A DNA stretch of 64,000 nt from the NCBI GenBank assembly GCA_017516005.1, contig JAFWDU010000005.1, positions 1 to 64,000 on the forward strand, read 5' to 3'. The stretch comes from Oscillospiraceae bacterium (GTDB taxonomy: Bacteria; Bacillota; Clostridia; Oscillospirales; Oscillospiraceae). Shown here piece by piece: positions 27,263 through 35,809 of this stretch; position 1 is the first letter of the stretch; each line of letters opens with the position of its first letter. The position numbers and the translations under genes were made by a program. The notes under the pieces are model-generated. The model had not been told where the DNA came from. It searched no databases and saw nothing but the letters and a program-made list of their open reading frames with translations.

Positions 27263-28885
27263 ATGCGACAGACAATTGACGGAGCAGCTTTTCGCAGAAT
27301 GGCGATCAGCGCTTCCGCTTCCATTGATAATCACAAGCAAAAAATCAACGATCTGAATGTGTTCCCCGTTCCCGACGGCGATACCGGCACCAACATGAGC
27401 ATGACCTTTCAGAATGCTGTGCAGGATCTCCGCAAGGCTGAGGATCCCACGCTAACGAAGGCTGCCGATATTGTTGCATCCGCGCTTCTCCGCGGTGCGC
27501 GCGGCAACTCCGGTGTCATCCTTTCCCTGCTCTTCCGCGGCTTCGCAAAGAGTCTGAAAGGAAAGACCGAAGCGGACGGAACCGACTTGGCTCTTGCCCT
27601 GACGGAAGGCGTGGAAGCGGCTTACAAGGCTGTCATGAAGCCTGCCGAAGGAACCATTCTGACGGTCTCCCGCGTCAGCGCCGCTGCCGGTGTGGAAGCA
27701 GCGAAAGCAGATCCCGGCGCAGAGGCTGTCCTTGAGCAGATCATTCTCTCTGCACAGGATGCCCTTGAGAAAACCACCCACCAGAACCCGGTTCTGAAAA
27801 AAGCAGGCGTCGTGGATGCCGGCGGCATGGGCTACATTGTGATCCTTCAGGGTATGCTAGCCTCTCTTCAGGGCAATGACGTCATCCCCGCTGAGCCGTC
27901 TGATTCCGTCCGGGAAGCCGCTGACTTCTCTGACTTCGATACGGAGGAGATCACATTCCCCTACTGCACGGAGTTTATCGTCTCCCGTGAAACAGATCTG
28001 GATCCCGAAGATCTCCGCGCCTTCCTGGCGCAGATCGGTGACAGTCTGGTCCTGGTTGATGATGAGGAGATCATCAAAGTACATGTGCATACGGATCATC
28101 CAGGCAAGGCGATGGAAGAGGCGCTCCGCTACGGCAGCTTCGTCACCGTCAAGGTGGAAAACATGCGGTTGCAGCATACAGAAAAAATACTCTCCAGCAA
28201 AGATGCGGAAACGATCAGCGAACCGACCAAACCGGCCGGTGTGGTTGCAGTATGTGCCGGAACCGGCATTGCAGGCGTGTTCCACGATCTGGGCGTTGAC
28301 CGGATCGTCGAAGGCGGTCAGACCATGAATCCATCCACGCAGGACATTCTTTCGGAGATCAACCGCGTACCCGCCGAAACGGTATATGTCCTTCCCAATA
28401 ACAAAAATATCATTATGGCCGCTGAGCAGGCCGTACCTCTCACCAAGAAAAACGTGGTGGTCATTCCCACCAAGACCATTCCCCAGGGTGTCAGCGCCAT
28501 GCTGAACTTTGATCCAGACGGTGAAGTGGAATCCAATAAGGCTGCCATGAACGGCTGCCTGGACAGCGTCACCACCATGCAGCTAACCTATGCAGCCCGG
28601 GATTCCGACTACGACGGCTTCCAGATTCATGCCGGCGACTATATGGCGCTCGTTGGATCCTCTCTGTTTGCGACTGATACGCAGATGAAGAATCTTGTGG
28701 AGCGTCTTGCCGAGCATACCGCCAGTCTGGAAAAGGAGTTTATCACAATCTACTACGGACAGGATGTTTCCGAACAGGCCGCCCAGGAAGCGGAATCCAT
28801 TTTCGCCGAAACCTGTCCCGGTGCAGAAATCAATTTGATCAATGGCGGTCAGCCGATCTATTACTTCCTGATTTCCGCTGAATAA
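27263..28885 (+). CDS. DAK2 domain fusion protein YloV (fatty acid kinase-like, FakA)
   Basis: The 540-residue protein has an N-terminal DAK2/DhaL nucleotide-binding domain with NVFPVPDGDTGTNMS (about residues 32-46) and 'RGARGNSGVILS'. A middle and a C-terminal DegV-like fold follow. Homologues (FakA/YloV) phosphorylate fatty acids bound to a FakB/DegV protein so that exogenous fatty acids enter phospholipid synthesis. No FakB gene is nearby. Start ATG at 27263 follows TGGAGGGA, 26 bp after yloU. Confidence 0.93.
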   Translation: MRQTIDGAAFRRMAISASASIDNHKQKINDLNVFPVPDGDTGTNMSMTFQNAVQDLRKAEDPTLTKAADIVASALLRGARGNSGVILSLLFRGFAKSLKGKTEADGTDLALALTEGVEAAYKAVMKPAEGTILTVSRVSAAAGVEAAKADPGAEAVLEQIILSAQDALEKTTHQNPVLKKAGVVDAGGMGYIVILQGMLASLQGNDVIPAEPSDSVREAADFSDFDTEEITFPYCTEFIVSRETDLDPEDLRAFLAQIGDSLVLVDDEEIIKVHVHTDHPGKAMEEALRYGSFVTVKVENMRLQHTEKILSSKDAETISEPTKPAGVVAVCAGTGIAGVFHDLGVDRIVEGGQTMNPSTQDILSEINRVPAETVYVLPNNKNIIMAAEQAVPLTKKNVVVIPTKTIPQGVSAMLNFDPDGEVESNKAAMNGCLDSVTTMQLTYAARDSDYDGFQIHAGDYMALVGSSLFATDTQMKNLVERLAEHTASLEKEFITIYYGQDVSEQAAQEAESIFAETCPGAEINLINGGQPIYYFLISAE

Positions 28886-28904
28886 TTCAGGCTCTTTATC
28901 ACAC

Positions 28905-28937
28905 AAAAGCCCATGCCTTCACCGGCATGGGCTTTTT
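28905..28937 (+). terminator. yloV terminator
   Basis: 13-bp perfect arms 28905-28917 and 28924-28936 with a T run. Confidence 0.8.
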
Positions 28938-28946
28938 GATTCCTGC

Positions 28947-28996
28947 CTTCTTCACAAAGAACCCCGGGCTGCTGCCCGGGGCCCTTTGTGAAGAAG
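28947..28996 (-). terminator. htrA terminator
   Basis: Long hairpin with arms 28947-28969 and about 28974-28996 and few mismatches, 26 bp after the htrA stop on the minus strand. Confidence 0.75.
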
Positions 28997-29021
28997 GAAA
29001 AATATGAATTGGTTATTTCTA

Positions 29022-30461
29022 TTATTCGCCAAACCCGAACAGGCCGCCGAATCCGGAGAACGGCCAGCCGAAGCTGAAGCCGCCGGAACTGCCGGAATCA
29101 CCGCCGTCACTGGGGATTCCGATGTAACCGTCTGATCCGTCATTCTGGGAAGGAGTCTTCTCGGCATCCTTCTGCTGATCCTGAGTGGATTCTGCTTCCG
29201 GCTGTTTCTCGTCAAACGTAATCAGAAGAGAAACCTCTTCCCCGCTGCGCCATACCGTCACGGATGTGGTATCTCCCGCCTTGTATGTCCGCAGGGCAGC
29301 GACCAGGTCGGAATAGGAGGAAATCTCCTGGTCCCCCATCTTGATGATAATATCGGCCTGCTTCATACCTGCGCGTTCCGCAGCCGTATCCGGATAGACG
29401 GAATAGACATAGACGCCGGTGGGCAGATTATAGTAGTTGGCGTAGGTGTCATAGATGGTCACCGGCTGGATGCCGATAAAGGGCTTTCCTTTTACGTAGC
29501 CATACTGCATCAGGTCAGAGATGATCGGCATGACATCATTGATTGGGATTGCAAAGCACAGACCTTCAAGCTGACTGCTGCTGTATTTTGCCGTGGTAAT
29601 GCCGATCACGTTGCCGTTCAGATCAAACAGCGGGCCGCCTGAATTGCCGGGGTTGATTGCGCAGTCGGTCTGCAGCATGTTGATCGGTTTGCCATCCGCG
29701 TTGATCTCCCGGTCCAGTGCGCTGATATAACCGACTGTTTCCGTATTGGTGAGTTCGCCGAGAGGATTGCCGATGGCGCATACCATTTCGCCCACTGACA
29801 GAGCATCACTGTCGCCGACTGCGACCGGCTTAAGTCCCTGCGCATCAATTTTCAGAAGCGCCACATCGTTGTCCGCTTCCGTTCCGACTACAACCGCGTC
29901 ATAAGTGCTGCCGTCCATGAGACTGACTCGGATGGAGCCCTCGTTGGCATCCTCAACCACGTGATTGTTGGTAATGATGTAGCCATCCTGCGTCAGGACA
30001 AAGCCGGAGCCGGAAACGGCTGCCGTGGAGAGCTGCCCATAGACATTGGTGGTTGTCTCGGCGCTGATGCCCACGACGCACTCCACATAGGAGGCATAGA
30101 CATCGGCAGGAGTCAGGCTCTTGCCTTCATTGTTGCTGGCAACACGGATCACGCCGGAAGAAACCGGTGTAATGCTTACGCTGCTGCCCGTGCTTCTGTC
30201 GGATACAGCCGATGAGACATTTGTCTGCATCTGGCTTGCCAGATTCCGGTATGCCGCTGCGGTCATACCCGCGCCGGCAGCGCCGCCGATCAGGGCACAT
30301 ACCAGTGCCAGCGCCACAATTCTCGCACCAAGGCGCTGCTTTTTCTGTGTCCCCTTTCCGTGAGGCTGCTCAAATGGATTTGTACTGTTCTGTGTGCTGT
30401 TCTGCGCTGTCTGGCTTTCAGTCTGCTCAACAGGTTCAAATGAATATCGATAATCGTTCAT
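29022..30461 (-). CDS. HtrA/DegP-like S1C serine protease with PDZ domain
   Basis: Membrane-anchored extracytoplasmic quality-control protease, 479 residues. A Gln/Asn-rich cytoplasmic N-terminus (about 45) is followed by one membrane span (about 48-70), the trypsin-like domain and a PDZ domain. The triad is complete: His in ITNNHVVEDA, Asp in DNDVALLKID and Ser in NPGNSGGPLFD. The C-terminus ends in a Gly/Ser/Phe-rich tail (about 40 residues) beyond the PDZ domain, which is unusual. ATG at 30461 has AAGGAG upstream. Monocistronic. No clear promoter box was found, though TTGACA occurs near 30512. Confidence 0.93.
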   Translation of the reverse strand: MNDYRYSFEPVEQTESQTAQNSTQNSTNPFEQPHGKGTQKKQRLGARIVALALVCALIGGAAGAGMTAAAYRNLASQMQTNVSSAVSDRSTGSSVSITPVSSGVIRVASNNEGKSLTPADVYASYVECVVGISAETTTNVYGQLSTAAVSGSGFVLTQDGYIITNNHVVEDANEGSIRVSLMDGSTYDAVVVGTEADNDVALLKIDAQGLKPVAVGDSDALSVGEMVCAIGNPLGELTNTETVGYISALDREINADGKPINMLQTDCAINPGNSGGPLFDLNGNVIGITTAKYSSSQLEGLCFAIPINDVMPIISDLMQYGYVKGKPFIGIQPVTIYDTYANYYNLPTGVYVYSVYPDTAAERAGMKQADIIIKMGDQEISSYSDLVAALRTYKAGDTTSVTVWRSGEEVSLLITFDEKQPEAESTQDQQKDAEKTPSQNDGSDGYIGIPSDGGDSGSSGGFSFGWPFSGFGGLFGFGE

Positions 30462-30633
30462 AACTCGTACGCTCCTTCGCTGTATTTCTGGGCTCAGGAT
30501 ATCGCAAACTTGTGTCAAAACTATGACTCCAAATCGAAGCTTTTTTGAATTTCTCCGCAGGGAATCTGCAATATCCTAACCGTTCGGGCATGAACAGATT
30601 CATGATACAATGCCCGCGTTCTCAAGGAGCGGA

Positions 30634-31671
30634 TCACTGTGCAAGATAAGCCGCAAGGAGCTTCAGCGTATGAAACGCCCCATCTACATGGCTCCGCTCA
30701 TAGCCGTGGCTTGCATAGACACCCGGTCCGATGAGGCCGTGTCGGATATCCAGACCGGCCGAAAGCGTGGATTCCACGTCTGATCCGTAATACGGATAGA
30801 CATCCACCGCATAATCCGCCTCTGCGGCCTTCGTCGCGCGGATCAGACCACCGACCACGTCATAGTGATACGGACCGCCGGAATCCTTCGCACAGATAGA
30901 CACCTGCCGCTCTGTGCACTGAAGACCGTCTCCAACGCACCCCATATCCACACTGATGGATTCCGTAACACCCGCCGGCACGGATCCCGCGCCGCCGTGT
31001 CCCACTTCCTCAAACACCGTCACATGCACCCAGGTACGTCTGGCCGGAACAATCTTTTCGTCCGCCAGATACTTCGCGAGGGCAATCAGGATGCCAACCG
31101 AATACTTGTCATCCAGGAAACGGCTCTTCAGATAACCCTGTGCCGTCAGTCTGGTTCGCGGCTCAAAGGCAACAATATCGCCCACCTCCAGGCCAAGCGC
31201 GCGGACATCGTCCGCTGACTTGACATTCTCATCGAGAACCACTTCCGTGGTATCAAATCCTCTCTGGGTTCCCGAATATTCCTTGTTTACATGGACAGAC
31301 GCATTGCACAGCTGCAGCGTGCCCTCATACACCTTTCCGTCTCTGGAGTAGACTCTCACATTTTCCGCTTCGGTGTTATCCGGCTTCAGTCCGCCAAGGC
31401 CGGTCAGCCGCAGACGGCCGCTGCCTTTGATCTCCGCGATCATCGCGCCAAGCGTATCTGTGTGCGCCTGCAGGAGAAGCCTGTTATCCGAATCCACTCC
31501 CCCGAGATCCACCAGAACGCCGCCTTTAGTGGTGCGTTTTGCCGCAAATCCGATTGATTGAAAAGCATTCTGAACCCATTGCGCTGCCTGTTCCGTGTAG
31601 CCAGTCGGGCTGTCGATTGCAAGAAGATCCATTGCCTGTTTTACCGCAAAATCCGCGTACTCTTTTTTCAT
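30634..31671 (-). CDS. M42 family metallopeptidase (aminopeptidase)
   Basis: The 345-residue protein has M42/M20-clan features: LLLQAHTDTLGAM (first metal His/Asp), 'SRFLDDKYSVGI' (bridging Asp), VFEEVGHGGAG (catalytic Glu-Glu), and a C-terminal SHGYERSHVDG (last His). These fit a tetrahedral dinuclear aminopeptidase. The preferred residue is not readable from sequence. GGAGGAGG precedes the ATG; own promoter at 31704-31732. Confidence 0.93.
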   Translation of the reverse strand: MKKEYADFAVKQAMDLLAIDSPTGYTEQAAQWVQNAFQSIGFAAKRTTKGGVLVDLGGVDSDNRLLLQAHTDTLGAMIAEIKGSGRLRLTGLGGLKPDNTEAENVRVYSRDGKVYEGTLQLCNASVHVNKEYSGTQRGFDTTEVVLDENVKSADDVRALGLEVGDIVAFEPRTRLTAQGYLKSRFLDDKYSVGILIALAKYLADEKIVPARRTWVHVTVFEEVGHGGAGSVPAGVTESISVDMGCVGDGLQCTERQVSICAKDSGGPYHYDVVGGLIRATKAAEADYAVDVYPYYGSDVESTLSAGLDIRHGLIGPGVYASHGYERSHVDGAFHTLKLLAAYLAQ

Positions 31672-31703
31672 GTAGTATTCCTCCTCCGTTTCAATCTGCA
31701 GCT

Positions 31704-31732
31704 ATTGTAGTGTATGCTCCTTCCCTTTACAA
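31704..31732 (-). promoter_or_regulatory. M42 peptidase promoter
   Basis: Minus-strand TTGTAA (31727-31732) and TACAAT (31704-31709) with 17-bp spacing. Confidence 0.65.
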
Positions 31733-31744
31733 GTCTGCATAAAC

Positions 31745-31781
31745 AGAAAAAAGACTCTTCTGCAAATACGCAGAAGAGTCT
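31745..31781 (-). terminator. tRNA cluster terminator
   Basis: Perfect 12-bp arms 31752-31763 and 31770-31781, followed on the minus strand by six T; 5 bp after the 3' end of tRNA-Cys. Confidence 0.88.
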
Positions 31782-31785
31782 AATC

Positions 31786-31860
31786 TGGAGGTGCCACCCA
31801 GATTTGAACTGGGGAATGAGGGTTTTGCAGACCCTTGCCTTACCACTTGGCTATGGCACC
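31786..31860 (-). tRNA. tRNA-Cys (GCA)
   Basis: Full cloverleaf with encoded CCA: acceptor GGTGCCA/TGGCACC, T-loop GTTCAAAT, anticodon GCA in TCTGCAAAA. Last gene of the five-tRNA cluster. Confidence 0.95.
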
Positions 31861-31866
31861 ATATAA

Positions 31867-31895
31867 TTCAAGGAGCGTCTTTAACGCTCCTTGAA
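31867..31895 (-). other. perfect hairpin in the Gly-Cys tRNA spacer
   Basis: Arms of 11 bp (31867-31877 and 31885-31895) with a 7-nt loop, no T run. It occupies most of the spacer; possibly a processing or protective stem. Confidence 0.6.
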
Positions 31896-31901
31896 GCCAG
31901 T

Positions 31902-31977
31902 TGGAGCGGGTGACGAGGCTCGAACTCGCTACCTCCACCTTGGCAAGGTGGCGCTCTACCGGATGAGCTACACCCGC
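31902..31977 (-). tRNA. tRNA-Gly (GCC)
   Basis: Cloverleaf with encoded CCA: acceptor GCGGGTG/CACCCGC, anticodon loop with GCC, T-arm GTTCGAGC. Confidence 0.95.
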
Positions 31978-31981
31978 AAAT

Positions 31982-32057
<76 letters not shown>

Positions 32058-32062
32058 AGGGT

Positions 32063-32089
32063 GTGAGCCGAACATAATGTTCGGCTCAC
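32063..32089 (-). other. perfect hairpin in the Asp-Phe tRNA spacer
   Basis: 13-bp perfect arms (32063-32075 and 32077-32089) around one base. It almost exactly fills the spacer between tRNA-Asp and tRNA-Phe and has no T run. Confidence 0.6.
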
Positions 32090-32092
32090 ATT

Positions 32093-32169
32093 TGGCGACC
32101 CGGAACGGACTTGAACCGTCGACCTCCAGCGTGACAGGCTGGCGTGCTAACCGACTGCACCACCGGGCC
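32093..32169 (-). tRNA. tRNA-Asp (GTC)
   Basis: Cloverleaf with encoded CCA: acceptor GGCCCGG/CCGGGTC (with wobble), anticodon GTC in CTGTCACG, T-arm GTTCAAGT. Confidence 0.95.
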
Positions 32170-32176
32170 AAATACA

Positions 32177-32252
32177 TGGTGGGAACAACAGGGCTCGAAC
32201 CTGTGACCTCCTGCTTGTAAGGCAGATGCTCTCCCAGCTGAGCTATGCTCCC
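32177..32252 (-). tRNA. tRNA-Val (TAC)
   Basis: Cloverleaf with encoded CCA: acceptor GGGAGCA/TGTTCCC, anticodon TAC in CTTACAAG, T-arm GTTCGAGC. First gene of the cluster. Confidence 0.95.
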
Positions 32253-32285
32253 TGGTCCCCCGCCGGATTTCCGGCGACGGATGTT

Positions 32286-32314
32286 ATTATAGCGGGGTGT
32301 TCCTTCTTTGTCAA
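32286..32314 (-). promoter_or_regulatory. tRNA cluster promoter (perfect consensus)
   Basis: Minus-strand TTGACA (32309-32314) and TATAAT (32286-32291), 17-bp spacing, both boxes perfect, about 34 bp before tRNA-Val. A GC hairpin (CGCCGG...CCGGCG) lies in the short leader. Confidence 0.85.
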
Positions 32315-32342
32315 GAGTTACTTTCTATTTTTTCTCAGTTAA

Positions 32343-32371
32343 CGCCAGGGCTCCCGTCGAGAGCCCTGGCG
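32343..32371 (-). terminator. hslO operon terminator
   Basis: Perfect 11-bp GC-rich arms 32343-32353 and 32361-32371, about 75 bp after the hslO stop and just upstream of the tRNA promoter. T run weak. Confidence 0.55.
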
Positions 32372-32444
32372 CTTCCGATTTCATTCATTTTGCGCCATTG
32401 GAACGGATCCTTTTTCTGCCATCTGTCCGTCCGTCTGACTCGTT

Positions 32445-33323
32445 TTACAGGTTTTCAAGCAGAGTCTGAACCTGTTCAACCGTAAAGGCATAATCCGCAT
32501 CACAGAACTGGCACTGGATATGAATGGTTTCCCCTTCTTCGATGATCTTCTCCAGTTCCTTTTTTCCCAGGCTGATCAGCGTGCGCTCGACACGATCCCG
32601 GTCGCAGTAGCAGCGATAGCTGACCGGTGTCGTTTCCAGGATTTCCAGCTCGAAATCCGGAAGAACGCGCCGCAGAAGCTCTTCCGGCGTCAGTCCCTGA
32701 TCCAGAAGAGGCGTCACATTTCCGGCGCTTTCAACGCCCTGCTCCACCCGATCAATGATATCATCCGGCGCGCCAGGAAGCAGCTGAATGATATAGCCGC
32801 CCGCCGCGCGCACGGACTGGTCCACGTCAACCAGCACACCCAGTGCGCAGGCGGTCGGAACCTGCTCGGACTGTGCAAAATAAGCGGTCACATCCTCCGC
32901 GATTTCACCGCTGACCAGTTCGCAGGAACTCACATAGGGCTCCTTCATCTGAAGATCACGAATCACGGTAAGGCGGCCATCTTTTCCCACGCAGTCGCCC
33001 ACGTTCAGTTTCCCCCGGTATTTTTCCAGAAGCGAAACCTGGGGATTCGTGACATAACCCCGCACGTTTCCCTCGCTGTCGGAAACGGCAAGAAGTGTGC
33101 CCAGGGGGCCGCCGCCCTTGATCTGCAAAGTAACGGAGCCGTCCTCCACCTTCTGCATATTGCCCATTAGAGAGCAGGCGGACAGGGTTCTGCCCAGCGC
33201 TGCTGTTGCCATGGGCAGACAGTGATGAATCTGCCGCGCGCGCTCCACAATCTCTCTGGAAGAGATTGCGGACGCTTTTACAAAGCCGTCTTTTGTGATG
33301 GCTCGAACAATCTGATCACTCAT
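32445..33323 (-). CDS. hslO: Hsp33 redox-regulated chaperone
   Basis: Cytoplasmic holdase activated by oxidation. The 292-residue protein has the N-terminal fold with 'RATAALGRTL'-type and 'GGGPLGT' motifs. The C-terminal zinc redox switch has Cys-x-Cys (CYC, in YRCYCDRDRVER) and Cys-x2-Cys (CQFC) about 30 residues later, as in the family. ATG at 33323 overlaps the methyltransferase stop (ATGAGTGA). Third gene of yerC-methyltransferase-hslO. Confidence 0.95.
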   Translation of the reverse strand: MSDQIVRAITKDGFVKASAISSREIVERARQIHHCLPMATAALGRTLSACSLMGNMQKVEDGSVTLQIKGGGPLGTLLAVSDSEGNVRGYVTNPQVSLLEKYRGKLNVGDCVGKDGRLTVIRDLQMKEPYVSSCELVSGEIAEDVTAYFAQSEQVPTACALGVLVDVDQSVRAAGGYIIQLLPGAPDDIIDRVEQGVESAGNVTPLLDQGLTPEELLRRVLPDFELEILETTPVSYRCYCDRDRVERTLISLGKKELEKIIEEGETIHIQCQFCDADYAFTVEQVQTLLENL

Positions 33324-34065
33324 TAAACTGTTTTTCCTTTCGGGCAAAGAAATAGACCCGCTGCTCTCCCTCCCGCGGGGCGGTCAGAGCGCGGTCGGCA
33401 TAGACATGGATTTCTCCGAATCCCGCTGAAAGCAGATACTGTTTCAGTTCCTCCAGCGTATATGCATATTCCGCATGTTCTTCAAAGCTGCGCTGCCACA
33501 GTTTCCCTCTCCGCTGAAACAGATCCATGCCGTAATAGCAGATATTGTCCTCGAAACTGGCCCGCCAGATACAGTACTGATCCTCGTCCTCATCCAAAAA
33601 AACCTGTCCATCCAGAGACATAAGTTTTTCCGGCGTATTTACATCAAACACAAATACGCCGCCGGGAACCAGCGCATCGTACACTCTGCTGATGGTCTTC
33701 CGGCAGTCCTCCGGGTCCGTCAGATAATTCAGGCTGTCCAGCGTACAGATAACCGCATCTACCTGCGTCGGAAGTTTCAGCTTCTGCATGCTCTGATGAA
33801 CAAAAAACGGGCGGTTTTTCATTTCCGCCGTTTTTGCAAATGCGACTGTCAGCATATCCACGGAGCGATCCGTTCCTGTCACCTGATATCCCCGTTCAGC
33901 AAGAATTCCTGCCAGTGTGCCGGTTCCGCAGGCAAGATCCAGAACGGTCTGAACACGCGCCCCATGGGTCCGGAAGAGAAGTTCCAGGTAATCCGCTACT
34001 TCCTCATACGGCACATCATTGGTGAACCGGTCATAGGATGCGGCAAGTGCCTCGTACTCACTCAT
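33316..34065 (-). CDS. class I SAM-dependent methyltransferase
   Basis: The 249-residue protein has SAM motif I 'VLDLACGTGTLAGILAERG' near residues 41-59, 'VTGTDRSVDML', and 'DAVICTLDSLNYL', as in the YodH/small-molecule type of methyltransferase. Substrate unknown. It starts 4 bp inside the yerC end and overlaps hslO, so it is translationally coupled to both. Confidence 0.85.
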   Translation of the reverse strand: MSEYEALAASYDRFTNDVPYEEVADYLELLFRTHGARVQTVLDLACGTGTLAGILAERGYQVTGTDRSVDMLTVAFAKTAEMKNRPFFVHQSMQKLKLPTQVDAVICTLDSLNYLTDPEDCRKTISRVYDALVPGGVFVFDVNTPEKLMSLDGQVFLDEDEDQYCIWRASFEDNICYYGMDLFQRRGKLWQRSFEEHAEYAYTLEELKQYLLSAGFGEIHVYADRALTAPREGEQRVYFFARKEKQFNE

Positions 34066-34382
34066 GCCTGTACCTCTGGATCCGCATCCTCCAGGGCCTT
34101 GAGCCGCTCGAGAAGCGTCCGGTAGGAATCATTTCCGTAATTCAGGCAGCGGTTGACGCGGCTGATCGTCGCGCTGGAAACGCCGGTCTTTTCCAGAATA
34201 TCGCTGTAAATCAGGCCCTGATTCAGCAGCTTCGCCACTTCGAACCGCTGCTCCATTGCCTGAAGCTCTGCCACTGTACACAGATCCTCAAAAAAAGCAT
34301 AGCATTCTTCTGGTGTCTTGAGCTGAAGAACGGCACGGTACAGGTCGCTCGCCGGATCCGTGCGTCTGTGTTTGCTGTTCAA
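34062..34382 (-). CDS. YerC/YecD family TrpR-related protein
   Basis: The 106-residue helical DNA-binding protein has 'ELQAMEQRFEVAKLLNQGLIYSDILEKTGVSSATISRVNRCLNYG', the TrpR-like helix-turn-helix of the YerC family. Regulator with unknown target genes. First gene of its operon, with own promoter and GGAGGTG SD. Confidence 0.92.
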   Translation of the reverse strand: MNSKHRRTDPASDLYRAVLQLKTPEECYAFFEDLCTVAELQAMEQRFEVAKLLNQGLIYSDILEKTGVSSATISRVNRCLNYGNDSYRTLLERLKALEDADPEVQA

Positions 34383-34418
34383 GAGAATGCACCTCCAAAG
34401 CGTTTACTTTCATACGCT

Positions 34419-34447
34419 ATAGTATCAAAGTTTTTTGCAGATGTAAA
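34419..34447 (-). promoter_or_regulatory. yerC operon promoter
   Basis: Minus-strand TTTACA (34442-34447) and TACTAT (34419-34424) with 17-bp spacing, 37 bp before the yerC start. Confidence 0.65.
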
Positions 34448-34520
34448 GAATCTTTCCTTGGATTCCAACGATCTGACAGCACTGCCGCGATGAACGGAGC
34501 AGATACGGGCAGTGAAAGGA

Positions 34521-34563
34521 AGGGGACCCTCAGGCAGCTTCTTAACCTTGCCTGGGGTCCCTC
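34521..34563 (-). terminator. ftsZ terminator
   Basis: Hairpin with about 15-bp arms (near 34521-34536 and 34548-34563, one mismatch), 32 bp after the ftsZ stop. Confidence 0.7.
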
Positions 34564-34594
34564 TTGCAGATATCTTCAGATGATTGCTTCTGAC

Positions 34595-35659
34595 TTACTT
34601 CCGGTTGAACAGATCGATCAGTTCCTTATCCCAGTTGTCATCATCCTGGGTCGGTACAGTGACGCTGGTCTTTTCACCGAGCTTGCTGAAAGCGCCCTTG
34701 CTGCGCTTCTCGTCAAATCCGGTTGCAATCACGGTGACGCGCATCTCATCCTGCAGGTCATCATTGAATGCGGCACCGAAGATAATGTTTGCTTCGGGAT
34801 TTGCATTTTCCATAACGATATTCGCAGCGGTCTCCACGTCGTCGAGTCCCAGTTCGGAGGAACCGGTAACATTGATCAGGACGCCCATTGCACCATTGAT
34901 GGATGTCTCCAGCAGCGGGCTGGAAACAGCGGCCATAGCGGCCTGCTCTGCCTTGTCCCGTCCGGTTGCGGAGCCGACACCCATATGAGCGTGGCCAGCG
35001 TTGCGCATAATGGCGGAAACGTCGGCGAAGTCCAGATTGATAATGACATGCTCGGAATATGCAACCAGCTCGGAAATGGAGGAGACAGCCTGCTTGAGGA
35101 CATCGTCCGCAATTCCGAATGCGTTGGCGAATGTGATCTTCTGATCGGTAACATACTTCAGGCGGTCATTGGGAATAATGACCAGGGAATCAACCTTCTC
35201 GGAAAGCTCGGCAATGCCGGACTCGGCCTGACGCATGCGGTTTGCGCCTTCAAACTTGAAGGGCTTAGTCACGACGCCGACTGTGAGGATGCCGGCCTCG
35301 TGTGCCAGATCCGCAACGATAGGCGCTGCACCGGTGCCGGTGCCGCCGCCCATGCCGGCGGTGATGAAGACCATATCGGCGCCTTCCAGCGCCTTGGAGA
35401 TCACAGCGCGGCTCTCTTCAGCAGACTTCTTGCCGATCTCCGGCTTGGAGCCGGCGCCCATGCCGCCGGTCAGCTTCTCACCGATCTGGACCTTATTCTC
35501 GCAGCGGGACTTGTTCAGGTCCTGACGGTCGGTATTGACCACAATAAACTCTACGCCCTGAATGCCGCTTTCAATCATGCGGTTGACAACGTTATTGCCC
35601 GCGCCGCCGACGCCGATTACTTTAATGTTTACGACTTTTTCCATATATTCTTCAGGCAT
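34595..35659 (-). CDS. ftsZ: cell division protein FtsZ
   Basis: Tubulin-like GTPase that forms the division ring. The 354-residue protein has the N-terminal '[18 protein letters not shown]', the tubulin signature [12 protein letters not shown] and the T7-loop 'NLDFADV'. The linker after the core is short (about 40 residues). The C-terminal end '[13 protein letters not shown]' only loosely resembles the usual FtsA-binding tail, and no ftsA was found in the cluster. ATG at 35659 follows TAGGAGG. It has its own promoter, apart from the rest of the dcw cluster. Confidence 0.97.
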   Translation of the reverse strand: MPEEYMEKVVNIKVIGVGGAGNNVVNRMIESGIQGVEFIVVNTDRQDLNKSRCENKVQIGEKLTGGMGAGSKPEIGKKSAEESRAVISKALEGADMVFITAGMGGGTGTGAAPIVADLAHEAGILTVGVVTKPFKFEGANRMRQAESGIAELSEKVDSLVIIPNDRLKYVTDQKITFANAFGIADDVLKQAVSSISELVAYSEHVIINLDFADVSAIMRNAGHAHMGVGSATGRDKAEQAAMAAVSSPLLETSINGAMGVLINVTGSSELGLDDVETAANIVMENANPEANIIFGAAFNDDLQDEMRVTVIATGFDEKRSKGAFSKLGEKTSVTVPTQDDDNWDKELIDLFNRK

Positions 35660-35729
35660 GTCCGTTTCCTCCTAAATGTCTCTATGTCGATTCGGGCTCT
35701 TGACCCGACTTTTTACAAATTTACACTTT

Positions 35730-35758
35730 ATTGTATCGTGGAATATGGTTTTGGTCAA
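35730..35758 (-). promoter_or_regulatory. ftsZ promoter
   Basis: Minus-strand TTGACC (35753-35758) and TACAAT (35730-35735) with 17-bp spacing. The 70-nt leader holds a small hairpin at about 35686-35709. Confidence 0.7.
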
Positions 35759-35809
35759 TAGAGAATTATATTTTTTCGAAAAAAGTTGCCTTTCTTCCGG
35801 TTTGCCTGA

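Noticed and set aside
26880-28885. YloV as dihydroxyacetone kinase
   Set aside because: The DAK2 domain is fused to DegV-like parts and follows yloU; this is the FakA/YloV arrangement, and no DhaK partner is present.
32445-34382. Trp repressor proper for the yerC gene
   Set aside because: The protein matches the YerC/YecD group; no tryptophan genes are nearby.
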